NCBI RefSeq assembly: GCF_900156745.1
Contig: NZ_LT707065.1
Location: forward strand, 1,054,001 to 1,118,000
DNA length: 64,000 bases
Source: Achromobacter sp. MFA1 R4
GTDB taxonomy: Bacteria; Pseudomonadota; Gammaproteobacteria; Burkholderiales; Burkholderiaceae_B
Direction: 5' to 3'
Part shown: positions 56,279-64,000 of the stretch, piece by piece
How positions within the stretch are numbered: position 1 is the first letter of the stretch
Layout: every line of letters starts with the position of its first letter
The notes under the pieces: generated by a model
The model's database searches: none
What the model saw: the letters and a program-made list of their open reading frames with translations, nothing else
Told to the model about the DNA's origin: nothing
Position numbers and translations under genes: made by a program

Positions 56279-58213
56279 TCAACGGTCCTCAATCGGTCCC
56301 CCTTGATCCATGCCCGCCCGGTAGCGGTCCAGCCAGGCCTGCATCATCAGCACGCCCCACAGATGGCTGTCCCAGTTGCGATGGCCGGAAGTGTGCTCGC
56401 GCCACTTGCGCAGGATGGGCTCGGGTTCGAACCACCCTTCCTGGCGCAGGCGCGCCGGGTCGAGCAGCGCATCGGCCCATTCGCGCAGGGGGCCGCGCAG
56501 CCACGCGGCCAGGGGCACGGCAAAGCCGCGCTTGGGGCGGTCGACCAGGGCCTGCGGCACATGGCGGTGCAGCACCTGGCGCAGCAGCCACTTGCCCGTG
56601 CTGCCACGCACCTTGTACTGGTGCGGCAGGCTCCAGGCGAATTCATAGACGCGGTGGTCAATCAGCGGCACGCGGGTTTCCAGGCTGACCGCCATGGCCG
56701 CGCGGTCCACCTTGACCAGGATGTCGTCGGGCAGGTAGGTGACCGTGTCCAGCTTCATCATCGACTCGAAGAAGGTCGATCCCTGCATGGCGCGCTCGAA
56801 TTCCGACACGGGCTCGACGCCGCCCTTCACCACGCGGGCCGGGTCCGACCAGTACGACACGAAGAGGCGATAGAACTCGCCGCGCGTATCGGCGCGCAGC
56901 AGCTCGCCCAGCTTGCCCACCTTGCCGCGCCAGGCGCCCCGGCCCGGCAGATGGGTGGAGGCGCTGAGCATCGCGCCCGCGGGCTTGCGCAGCAGCCCGG
57001 GCACGCGCTCGAACTGACGCCACCAGTTGTCCACGCGGAAATAACGCGAATAGCCGCCAAAGAGCTCGTCGCCGCCATCGCCGGACAGGGCCACGGTGAC
57101 GTGCTGGCGCGCCATGCGCGTCACCAGCGACGTCGGGATCTGCGACGAATCGGCAAAGGGCTCGTCATACATGTCGGCTAGCAGGGGGACGACGGCCAGC
57201 GCGTCGTCCGCGGTGACGTAGAGTTCGGTGTGGTCGGTGCCCAGGTGCGTGGCCACGGCCTTCGCGTGCTGCGCCTCGTCGTAGCCCTTTTCATGGAAGC
57301 CGATGGCGAAGGTGCGCACCGGCTGCGAACTTTGCGCCTGCATCAGCGCCACGATGGTCGACGAATCGATGCCCCCGGACAGGAAGGCGCCCAGGCTCAC
57401 GTCGGACAGCATCTGGCCGCCCACGGCCTTGGACAGCACCTTTTCCAGCGCGTCCGTGGCCTGCGCATCGGACTCGAACGACGGCCGGGACTGCGCGGCC
57501 GCATCGGCGGCCGCGCGCGCCGACCAGTACACACGCGGTTCCGGCATGCGCCGGCTGCGGGCGTCGTCGGCCGTGAACTCGACCCACGTGCCGGGCGGCA
57601 GCTTGGCGATGCCCTCGTAGATGGACTGCGGCGCCGGGATGTAGTTGTGCCGCATGAACGAGGCCAGCGCGTTGCGGTTCAGGTTGCGGCCAAAGCCCGG
57701 AATGGGCATCAGCCCCTTCAGTTCCGAGGCAAACACCAGCGCCGCGCCGGAATAGCCGTAGTAAAGCGGCTTCTCGCCCATGCGGTCGCGCGCCAGCACA
57801 AGCTTGCGCGAGGCCTTGTCCCACAGCGCGATGGCGAACATGCCGACCGCGGCCTGCAGCGTGGCCTCGATGCCCAGCGCGGTAAAGCCCGCGAGCAGGG
57901 TTTCGGTGTCCGAATGCCCGCGCCACGCAGGCGCCGCCCCCGACTGTTCGAGCTGCTTGCGGATGTCCAGGTGGTTGTAGATCTCGCCGTTGAACACCAT
58001 CACATAGCGGCCGCAGGCGGACGTCATGGGCTGGTGGCCCGCTTCGGTCAGGTCCAGGATCGCCAGGCGCACGTGCGCCAGCGCCAGGTCGGCGTCGGCG
58101 TCTTCCCAGAACCCGTTGCTGTCGGGCCCGCGATGGCGGATGCGCCGGCAGCTTTCCGCCAGCACCTGTTCCTTGTTCCCCACCGGGCCCCAAATTCCGA
58201 CTATTCCACACAT
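56279..58213 (-). CDS. asnB: Asparagine synthetase-like glutamine amidotransferase
   Basis: The 644-residue enzyme has an N-terminal class II glutaminase (Cys2 nucleophile in MCGIVGIWG, FNGEIYNH, RDRMGEKPLYYG) and a C-terminal synthetase domain with the ATP loop FLSGGIDSSTIVALM. In a polysaccharide cluster with UDP-uronic acid genes, such proteins (WbpS of Pseudomonas aeruginosa is a model) convert a uronic acid to its amide. True asparagine synthesis is the alternative. Position between glycosyltransferase genes favours the first. Confidence 0.9.
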   Translation of the reverse strand: MCGIVGIWGPVGNKEQVLAESCRRIRHRGPDSNGFWEDADADLALAHVRLAILDLTEAGHQPMTSACGRYVMVFNGEIYNHLDIRKQLEQSGAAPAWRGHSDTETLLAGFTALGIEATLQAAVGMFAIALWDKASRKLVLARDRMGEKPLYYGYSGAALVFASELKGLMPIPGFGRNLNRNALASFMRHNYIPAPQSIYEGIAKLPPGTWVEFTADDARSRRMPEPRVYWSARAAADAAAQSRPSFESDAQATDALEKVLSKAVGGQMLSDVSLGAFLSGGIDSSTIVALMQAQSSQPVRTFAIGFHEKGYDEAQHAKAVATHLGTDHTELYVTADDALAVVPLLADMYDEPFADSSQIPTSLVTRMARQHVTVALSGDGGDELFGGYSRYFRVDNWWRQFERVPGLLRKPAGAMLSASTHLPGRGAWRGKVGKLGELLRADTRGEFYRLFVSYWSDPARVVKGGVEPVSEFERAMQGSTFFESMMKLDTVTYLPDDILVKVDRAAMAVSLETRVPLIDHRVYEFAWSLPHQYKVRGSTGKWLLRQVLHRHVPQALVDRPKRGFAVPLAAWLRGPLREWADALLDPARLRQEGWFEPEPILRKWREHTSGHRNWDSHLWGVLMMQAWLDRYRAGMDQGGPIEDR

Positions 58214-58257
58214 GATGAGATTCTCGTGGTCACCGTAGCAACGGCGCGCGCGGGGCC

Positions 58258-59400
58258 CTAGCGGCCCGTCGCCCGCACGCCGTCAAAAAGTTCCTGCCAT
58301 TTCCGCAGCACGCGCGCGGCCGAGAAGCGGTCGCGCACGTCCGTTGCCGCCCGCGCCATGCGCGCGCGGCCATTGTCATCGCGCATGACGGCGTCCAGCG
58401 CCTTGCACAGCGCGGCCACGTCGCCGTTGGGCCGCACCAGCACGCCGTCGATGCCGTCGCGCACGATCTCGCGAGGCCCGGTATCGCAATCGAACGACAC
58501 CGCCGCGAGCCCGCTCGCCATGGACTCCAGCAAGGTGTTGGACAGCCCCTCGAAGCGCGAGGTCAGCACGTAAAGATCGGCGCTGTCGTACCAGTCGCCG
58601 ACGTTGCCGGCGCGCCCCGGCATCGACACGCGCGACTGCAGCCCCGCCTCGGTCACCTGCGCCTCCAGCGCCTGGCGCTCGCCGCCCTCGCCCAGGATAA
58701 CCAGATCCCACGCAGGATGCGATGGCGCCAGCCGCGCGAAGGCCTGGATCAACAGGTCGAATCCCTTGTCGCCATGCAGGCGCCCGACCGCCAGCAGCCG
58801 TTTGCGGCCTTCCTGCGCGGCCGGCGGCAGGATGGGCTCGGCGCGCGGGAGCGGGAAGTGGACGGGATTGGGGATGACCGCCAGCCGGGAGCCGGGCACG
58901 TGCTGTTCCAGCCAGTCCGCGGTGCCCCGGGTCAGCGCGACCACGCGCGCGGCGCGCGGATAGGTCAGGCGGCGCAGCCGCTGCCAGAAGCCCGACAGGG
59001 TCTGGGACGGCGGATGGGTATGCTCGGTGGCGATGACGCGGCAGCCCAGTCCGGCGCAGGCCAGGACGGACAGCACCGACGCGGTGGTCATCATGCCCAG
59101 CACGATGTCCGGCCGGAAGGCCTTGACCACGCGCCGCAGCGCGCGCACCCGCTGCAGGTTGCTCAGGATGCCGCGCAGCCCGCCGCCCTCGCCCGCGGTA
59201 TGCAGGACCTCGCGCCGCACCTTGGGGTGCAGTGCGTAGACGTCGCCTTCGGCGCCGGCCTGCGTGACCACCATGACCTCGCTGCCCTCGGCCGCCCAAT
59301 GGGCGCTCAGGTCGGCGGCGACGCGCTCAGCGCCCCCGCCATGCAGGGAATGGATGAACAGCAACACGCGCGCCGGACGGGCGGAGTCGGCTACGGACAT
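58258..59400 (-). CDS. GT4 glycosyltransferase
   Basis: The 380-residue GT-B enzyme opens with LLFIHSLHGGGAERVAADLSAHW and has donor motif LTSRFEGLSNTLLESMASG. It starts exactly at the base before the flippase stop codon ends its gene (no gap), indicating co-translation. The 44-base gap before asnB is the widest between the glycosyltransferase genes of this run. Confidence 0.92.
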   Translation of the reverse strand: MSVADSARPARVLLFIHSLHGGGAERVAADLSAHWAAEGSEVMVVTQAGAEGDVYALHPKVRREVLHTAGEGGGLRGILSNLQRVRALRRVVKAFRPDIVLGMMTTASVLSVLACAGLGCRVIATEHTHPPSQTLSGFWQRLRRLTYPRAARVVALTRGTADWLEQHVPGSRLAVIPNPVHFPLPRAEPILPPAAQEGRKRLLAVGRLHGDKGFDLLIQAFARLAPSHPAWDLVILGEGGERQALEAQVTEAGLQSRVSMPGRAGNVGDWYDSADLYVLTSRFEGLSNTLLESMASGLAAVSFDCDTGPREIVRDGIDGVLVRPNGDVAALCKALDAVMRDDNGRARMARAATDVRDRFSAARVLRKWQELFDGVRATGR

Positions 59401-60750
59401 TCAATCGGCCTCCTTGGGTTCGGCCTTGCGCATCGCCACCGCCAGGTAGCACGCGAAGGACAGCACATACATGAGGCTGGTCGCCAGCATGATGCCGGCC
59501 GCGCCCATGCGGGGCGCAAGCACGGTGTTCAGCACGGCCTTCAGCGCGAAATTGCCGACGGCGATCGCGGCCATGATGCGGTAGCGGTTCTGGCTGGCCA
59601 GCAGTTGCACCAGGATCAGCACGCCAAAATAGAACGGAAGCTGCAGCAACCCCCAGCGCAGCACGTGCGCGACGGCGGCGGTGTTTTCGGCGGTGAACGC
59701 GCCCCGCTGGAACAACACCGACACGCCCCACGGCGCCAGGACCCAGCCCAGCGCCACCGCGGCGGCGCCCGCGATCAGCATCAGGAGCGACCACTTGAGG
59801 GCCATGCTGCGTGCGCGCGCCGTGTCGCCGCGCGCCTGCACGTCGGCCAGCACCGGCAGCGCGGCGCGCCCCACGGAGACCGCGCCGATGCCCAGCAGCA
59901 GCGAAAGCAGCCGGCTGGCGTAGCCCAGTGTCGCGTTGGCGTTGGCGCCCAGGTTGGCGGCGGCGTACTGGTCCAGCGGGCCCACGAAGCTCATGGCAAC
60001 CTGGCCGATCAGCATCACGCCGGCCGCGCCCATCAGCTCGGGCCAGTGCGGGGATGACAGCGACAGGCGCGGCGCGCCCCAGAATCCGCCATCCGCGCGC
60101 GCCGCCAGCCAGGCCAGCCAGACGGTCTGGATGGCATAACCGACCAGCGTGCCCCACAACAGCGGCCCGACGCCGTCCGCGCTGGCGGCCAGCATGACCC
60201 AGGCGAGCGTCGTCACGGCCGGCACGCTGTCCAGCAGCGTGTTGACGTGCCGCTCCTGTGCGCGCAGCCGCGCGGCGCTGATGCCGGCGACCAGCAGCAA
60301 TGCCGCCACGGGCGCAAAGGCCACAAGCAGGTCGCCCGTCATGTCGCGCACCTGCGCCGACAGGCCCTGCCCCAGCCGGTCCACCACATAGGGCCAGGCA
60401 AACCACGTCAGCAGCGCCAGCGCGACGCCGGCGGCGGCGACCCAGCCCTGCAATTCGCGCAGGAAAAGGGCTTTCTCGGCCCCGCCGGCGCGGTGCAAAC
60501 GAACCAGCACCGGAATCAGCACCACCGATAGCACGCCCACGATCGTGACCGGCAGCCAGGTGGCCATGGTCATCGTGAATTGGTAGGCGTCCACGGCATC
60601 GCTGACGCCGTAGCGGTACGCCACCGCCATCTCCTTGATGGCGCCGGCGGCCTTGCCCAGCAACAGAAACACCGCCACCCGGAACGCGCCTTTGAAGATG
60701 CGCTGATGGTCCGGGTGGATGTTGCCGAGTTTTCGGACGAGTGCTTTCAA
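59401..60750 (-). CDS. MurJ-family (MVF) lipid-linked oligosaccharide flippase
   Basis: The 449-residue membrane protein has about 12-14 helices. The segment LFQRGAFTAENTAAVAHVLRW is a MurJ hallmark, and the N-terminus (FLLLGKAAGAIKEMAVAYRYG) matches MurJ-like proteins found in exopolysaccharide loci. In this cluster it probably moves the undecaprenyl-linked repeat unit across the inner membrane in place of a typical Wzx. It is shorter than housekeeping MurJ (about 510 residues), which argues that it is not the cell-wall enzyme. Confidence 0.85.
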   Translation of the reverse strand: MKALVRKLGNIHPDHQRIFKGAFRVAVFLLLGKAAGAIKEMAVAYRYGVSDAVDAYQFTMTMATWLPVTIVGVLSVVLIPVLVRLHRAGGAEKALFLRELQGWVAAAGVALALLTWFAWPYVVDRLGQGLSAQVRDMTGDLLVAFAPVAALLLVAGISAARLRAQERHVNTLLDSVPAVTTLAWVMLAASADGVGPLLWGTLVGYAIQTVWLAWLAARADGGFWGAPRLSLSSPHWPELMGAAGVMLIGQVAMSFVGPLDQYAAANLGANANATLGYASRLLSLLLGIGAVSVGRAALPVLADVQARGDTARARSMALKWSLLMLIAGAAAVALGWVLAPWGVSVLFQRGAFTAENTAAVAHVLRWGLLQLPFYFGVLILVQLLASQNRYRIMAAIAVGNFALKAVLNTVLAPRMGAAGIMLATSLMYVLSFACYLAVAMRKAEPKEAD

Positions 60751-60751
60751 A

Positions 60752-61777
60752 TCAACGCAGGAATTGCGTGTACCAGGGCATGGCGACTTCCAGGCCTTGC
60801 AGCACCGTGTGCGTGGGCGCGTAGCCCAGCAGGCGGCTGGCCTTGCCGATGTCGGCCTGGGAGTGACGCACGTCGCCCGCGCGGAAGTCGCCGTAGACCG
60901 GCTGCTTGCCGTAGTCCACGCCCTGGTTGCCCAGCGCCTGCACCAGGAAGTTGAAGAGCTGGTTCAGGGTGCTGCGGCCGCTGACCGCCACGTTGTAGAC
61001 CTGGTTGCGGGCTTCGGGCGCGGCCATCGCGCCCAGGATGTTGGCCTGCACCGCGTTTTCCACAAAGCAGAAATCGCGGCTGGTCTCGCCGTCGCCATTG
61101 ATGGTGACGTCCTTGCCCTGGATCATCGCGGCGGTCCACTTCGGGATCACGGCGGCATAGGCGCCGTCCGGGTCCTGGCGCTTGCCGAACACGTTGAAAT
61201 AGCGCAGGCCCACCGTCTCGAAACCGTAAGAGCGCGCGAAGACGTCGGCGTACAGTTCGTTGACGTACTTGGTCACCGCATAGGGCGACAGCGGCTTGCC
61301 GATGTTTTCTTCGACCTTGGGCAGCGCCGGGTGGTCGCCGTAGGTGGAGCTGGACGCCGCATAGACGAACGACTTGACCTTGGCGTCGCGCGCCGCCACC
61401 AGCATGTTCAGGAAGCCGCTGATGTTGACTTCGTTGGTGGTGATGGGGTCATTGAGCGAACGCGGCACCGACCCCAGCGCGGCCTGGTGCAGCACGAAGT
61501 CCACGCCGTCGGCGGCGCGGCGGCACGCGTCCAGGTCGCGGATATCGCCTTCGATGAAGGTGAAGCGCGCCCATTGTTCCGGAGAGACGGACGCGCGCAC
61601 CTCGTCCAGGTTGCGCTGGTGGCCGGTGGCGAAGTTGTCCAGGCCGGTGACGGTCTGGCCCAGCTTGAGCAGGGTCTCCAGCAGGTTCGAACCGATGAAG
61701 CCGGCGCAGCCGGTCACCAGCCACTTGCGCGGCGCGGCGGTCAGTTCCTGGGTGACAGTCTCGAATCGTGTGGTCAT
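60752..61777 (-). CDS. tviC: UDP-N-acetylglucosamine/uronic acid 4-epimerase (TviC/WbpP)
   Basis: The 341-residue SDR epimerase has NAD loop GCAGFIGSN, catalytic AASSSTYGD (Ser-Thr) and YAVTK (Tyr-x3-Lys), and the [23 protein letters not shown] segment typical of WbpP and TviC. It interconverts UDP-GlcNAc with UDP-GalNAc, or the corresponding uronic acids. With TviB next to it, UDP-N-acetylgalactosaminuronic acid is the expected product. AAGGAT precedes the chosen ATG; the flippase gene follows after one base. Confidence 0.93.
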   Translation of the reverse strand: MTTRFETVTQELTAAPRKWLVTGCAGFIGSNLLETLLKLGQTVTGLDNFATGHQRNLDEVRASVSPEQWARFTFIEGDIRDLDACRRAADGVDFVLHQAALGSVPRSLNDPITTNEVNISGFLNMLVAARDAKVKSFVYAASSSTYGDHPALPKVEENIGKPLSPYAVTKYVNELYADVFARSYGFETVGLRYFNVFGKRQDPDGAYAAVIPKWTAAMIQGKDVTINGDGETSRDFCFVENAVQANILGAMAAPEARNQVYNVAVSGRSTLNQLFNFLVQALGNQGVDYGKQPVYGDFRAGDVRHSQADIGKASRLLGYAPTHTVLQGLEVAMPWYTQFLR

Positions 61778-61788
61778 CGCTGGATCCT

Positions 61789-63066
61789 TTACAGACGCAG
61801 GTCGGAGTCGGCGGGCGACAGCACGTACTTCAGGTCGTACAGGATGTGGTCGGCCTTGCCGAGCTTGCGGATGCCCGCCGCGCCCATGTCCTTGAACTGG
61901 TTGTGCGCCACCGCCAGGATCACGGCGTCGTACTTGCCTTCCTCGGGCTTGGCCACCGGGGTCAGGCCGTACTCGTGCATGGCTTCGTCGGCATCGACCC
62001 ACGGGTCGTAGACGTCCACTTCGACGTTGTAGTCGCCCAGCTCGCGCACGATGTCCACGATGCGCGTGTTGCGCAGGTCGGGGCAGTTTTCCTTGAAGGC
62101 CAGGCCCATCACGAGCACGCGCGCGCCCTGCACGTGGATGCGGCGCTTGGTCATGCACTTGACCAGCTGCGACACCACGTAGCCGCCCATCGAATCGTTC
62201 AGGCGGCGGCCCGCCAGGATGATTTCGGGGTGGTAGCCGATGGACTGCGCCTTGTGCGTCAGGTAGTACGGGTCCACGCCGATGCAGTGGCCGCCCACCA
62301 GGCCCGGGCGGAACGGCAGGAAGTTCCACTTGGTGCCGGCCGCCTGCAGGACGGCTTCGGTGTCGATGTCCATCTTGTTGAAGATCAGCGCCAGCTCGTT
62401 GATCAGCGCGATGTTCACGTCGCGCTGGGTGTTTTCGATCACCTTGGCGGCCTCGGCCACGCGGATGGTCGGCGCCTTGTGCGTGCCGGCGGTGATGATT
62501 TCCTTGTAGAGCTGGTCCACCAGCTCGGCAACTTCCGGCGTGGAACCGGAGGTGACCTTCTTGATGGTGCTGACGCGGTGTTCCTTGTCGCCCGGGTTGA
62601 TGCGCTCGGGGCTGTAGCCGGCGTAGAAGTCCACGTTGTACTTCAGGCCCGACACGCGCTCCAGGACCGGCACGCAGTCTTCCTCGGTGGCGCCGGGATA
62701 GACGGTGGATTCGTAAATCACGATGTCGCCGCGCTTGAGCACCGCGCCGATGGTCTCGCTGGCCTTGACCAACGGGGTCAGATCCGGCTGCTTGTACTCG
62801 TCGATGGGCGTCGGCACGGTCACGATGAAGACGTTGGCTTCGCCCAATTCAGCGCGATCGGCGGTGTAGCTCAGCTGTTTGGCTTCGGCCAGTTCGGCAT
62901 CGCTGACTTCCAGCGTGTGGTCGTGGCCCGCCTTCAACGCGTCGATACGGCGCGTGTTGATGTCAAAGCCGATGACCGGGCGCTTCTTGCCGAACTCCAC
63001 GGCCAGGGGCAGACCGACGTAGCCAAGGCCGACGACAGCGAGTTTCACATCCTGGATTCGCAACAT
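61789..63066 (-). CDS. tviB: UDP-N-acetylglucosamine 6-dehydrogenase (TviB/WbpO)
   Basis: The 425-residue UDP-sugar dehydrogenase makes UDP-GlcNAcA or UDP-GalNAcA in two NAD-dependent oxidations. NAD motif GLGYVG is at 13-18, [12 protein letters not shown] follows, and the catalytic Cys is in [17 protein letters not shown]. The sequence agrees with the TviB/WbpO group rather than UDP-glucose dehydrogenases. It is 11 bases upstream of tviC. An AT-rich stretch of about 40 bases lies just before its start. Confidence 0.95.
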   Translation of the reverse strand: MLRIQDVKLAVVGLGYVGLPLAVEFGKKRPVIGFDINTRRIDALKAGHDHTLEVSDAELAEAKQLSYTADRAELGEANVFIVTVPTPIDEYKQPDLTPLVKASETIGAVLKRGDIVIYESTVYPGATEEDCVPVLERVSGLKYNVDFYAGYSPERINPGDKEHRVSTIKKVTSGSTPEVAELVDQLYKEIITAGTHKAPTIRVAEAAKVIENTQRDVNIALINELALIFNKMDIDTEAVLQAAGTKWNFLPFRPGLVGGHCIGVDPYYLTHKAQSIGYHPEIILAGRRLNDSMGGYVVSQLVKCMTKRRIHVQGARVLVMGLAFKENCPDLRNTRIVDIVRELGDYNVEVDVYDPWVDADEAMHEYGLTPVAKPEEGKYDAVILAVAHNQFKDMGAAGIRKLGKADHILYDLKYVLSPADSDLRL

Positions 63067-63159
63067 AACTCTCCCTTCACCGTAGAACGTTTACGGCATT
63101 TTAAAGATGGTCTGGTGATGGATACCGAGCCCCCGGCGGCGATCGCCGGGGCACTCAAA

Positions 63160-64000
63160 CTAATCGGTGGTTCGCAGCACGGACGGCAGCAACAGCCAAC
63201 CCGGGCGGCGCCAGGAGACCAGGCGCGCATACAGCCAGATGTAGACGCTGGCAAAGACAACCAGGCTGGCGCTCAGGGCCCAGGCGTTGTCCCACCAGAT
63301 CGTGGCCGGCACCAGCCCGATCAGCGCCAGGACCCACATGTACGGGGACGCCAGCGCATTGCAAAGCGCGGGCACGGCATGGCGCCGGCCGCGGCTGAAG
63401 GTGACACGGACCAGCCGGCGGAACACGAGCTGGTGCAGGTGCAGCGCATCCGGCTGGTCCACCGGCACACCGCGCTTGAAGCGCCGGCGCCAGATCGAAA
63501 ATCCGGTTTCGAAGACGGGGTAGAACAGGACCGCCAGGGCATAGAACGGCGACACCGACGGGTTGCGCACGACCAGCAGCACGGCCAGCTCGGCCAGCAT
63601 GAAGCCCAGGAAATAAGCCCCGCCATCTCCCAGGAACACGCGCCCGAACGGGAAATTCCACACCAGGAAGCCCAGGGTCGCCGACGCCAGCGCCGCCGCC
63701 ACCAGGAAGATCGGCACGTCGCCGACCTGCAGCGCCACGAGGCTGATGGACACCGCCATCAGGGTGGCGACCATGCCGGCCAGGCCGTTCATGCCGTCGA
63801 CGATGTTCAGGGCATGGGTACAGCCGCCCACCGCGAACATGGTGAACAGCAGCGAGACCGGCCAGAACGAAAGCACGTAATCCACAGGCGCCATGCCGAC
63901 ACGGCTGACGCCGCCGAGCAGCCACCACGCGATGGCCGCGGACAGGAAGGCCGCCAGCAGGCGTTTGCTGGCGCCGATATCTTTGGTGATGTCTTCAAGC
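63160..64000 (-). CDS. WecA/WbpL-type undecaprenyl-phosphate sugar-1-phosphate transferase, 5' end outside window
   Basis: The frame is open to the window end (LEDITKDIGASKRLLAAFLS just before residue MAPVDYV), so only the C-terminal 280 residues are seen. Family motifs are THALNIVDGMNGLAG (metal-binding Asp), FLGDGGAYFLGF and HLHQLVFRR, the His motif near the active site. It loads the first sugar, probably an N-acetylhexosamine phosphate, onto undecaprenyl phosphate and so starts repeat-unit synthesis. It is first of the visible minus-strand cluster, 93 bases from tviB. Confidence 0.9.
   Translation of the reverse strand, partial: LEDITKDIGASKRLLAAFLSAAIAWWLLGGVSRVGMAPVDYVLSFWPVSLLFTMFAVGGCTHALNIVDGMNGLAGMVATLMAVSISLVALQVGDVPIFLVAAALASATLGFLVWNFPFGRVFLGDGGAYFLGFMLAELAVLLVVRNPSVSPFYALAVLFYPVFETGFSIWRRRFKRGVPVDQPDALHLHQLVFRRLVRVTFSRGRRHAVPALCNALASPYMWVLALIGLVPATIWWDNAWALSASLVVFASVYIWLYARLVSWRRPGWLLLPSVLRTTD

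Overview
The window is a GC-rich bacterial chromosome segment, roughly two thirds GC by eye. It has the gene content and order of a betaproteobacterium of the family Alcaligenaceae, of the Bordetella/Achromobacter type. The evidence is the lolB - ispE - tRNA-Gln - prs - rplY - pth - ychF backbone, the ftsY/rsmD divergent pair next to coaD and a YfhL-type ferredoxin, and the protein sequences themselves. I cannot settle the genus. No CRISPR array, insertion sequence, phage gene or rRNA was seen.

Layout. 1-5.5 kb: end of a CYTH/CHAD protein, ftsY, rsmD, coaD, ferredoxin, benE. 5.5-8.4 kb: an AsmA-family protein coupled to a free-standing MOSC N-terminal domain. 8.7-10.8 kb: a DHA2-type drug efflux pump with its MarR regulator and a perfect 15-bp palindrome at the promoter. 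10.8-17.6 kb: an orphan type VI secretion module of four overlapping genes (VgrG, DUF4123 adaptor, VasX-like pore-forming effector, DUF6708 membrane protein as immunity candidate). The toxin end and the immunity gene are visibly more AT-rich. 17.9-28.8 kb: housekeeping genes (ychF, a CPBP protease, pth, rplY, prs, tRNA-Gln, ispE, a chemoreceptor, lolB, a TPR protein, mutM).

28.9-35.8 kb: an aromatic catabolic cluster. It holds an altered MBL-fold protein, a flavin monooxygenase, a small DUF2783 protein, a LysR regulator, homogentisate dioxygenase and fumarylacetoacetase. I read it as a route that makes homogentisate, possibly from 3-hydroxyphenylacetate, and breaks it down. 35.8-38.8 kb: an acyltransferase and an LTA-synthase-like phosphotransferase acting on the envelope. 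39.1-44.6 kb: a FadR-type regulator divergent from a uronate dehydrogenase / lactonase / TRAP transporter operon, with an operator-like palindrome between them. 44.6-47.4 kb: a response regulator, a histidine kinase and a PAP2 phosphatase in a row. 47.5-49.6 kb: an FAD-linked dehydrogenase and a 210-residue protein that is recognisably the back half of a biotin carboxylase with its active site lost.

49.9-64 kb: phosphomannomutase/phosphoglucomutase and pgi run convergently into a surface polysaccharide cluster on the minus strand. That cluster has a WecA/WbpL-type initiating transferase (cut by the window end), a TviB dehydrogenase, a TviC/WbpP 4-epimerase, a MurJ-family flippase, four GT4 glycosyltransferases and an AsnB-type amidotransferase. 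Together they suggest an O-antigen or capsule containing N-acetylgalactosaminuronic acid, partly as the amide. The most interesting items are the T6SS effector module, the dead biotin-carboxylase-like protein, the homogentisate route with its altered MBL protein and small partner, and the stand-alone MOSC_N protein.
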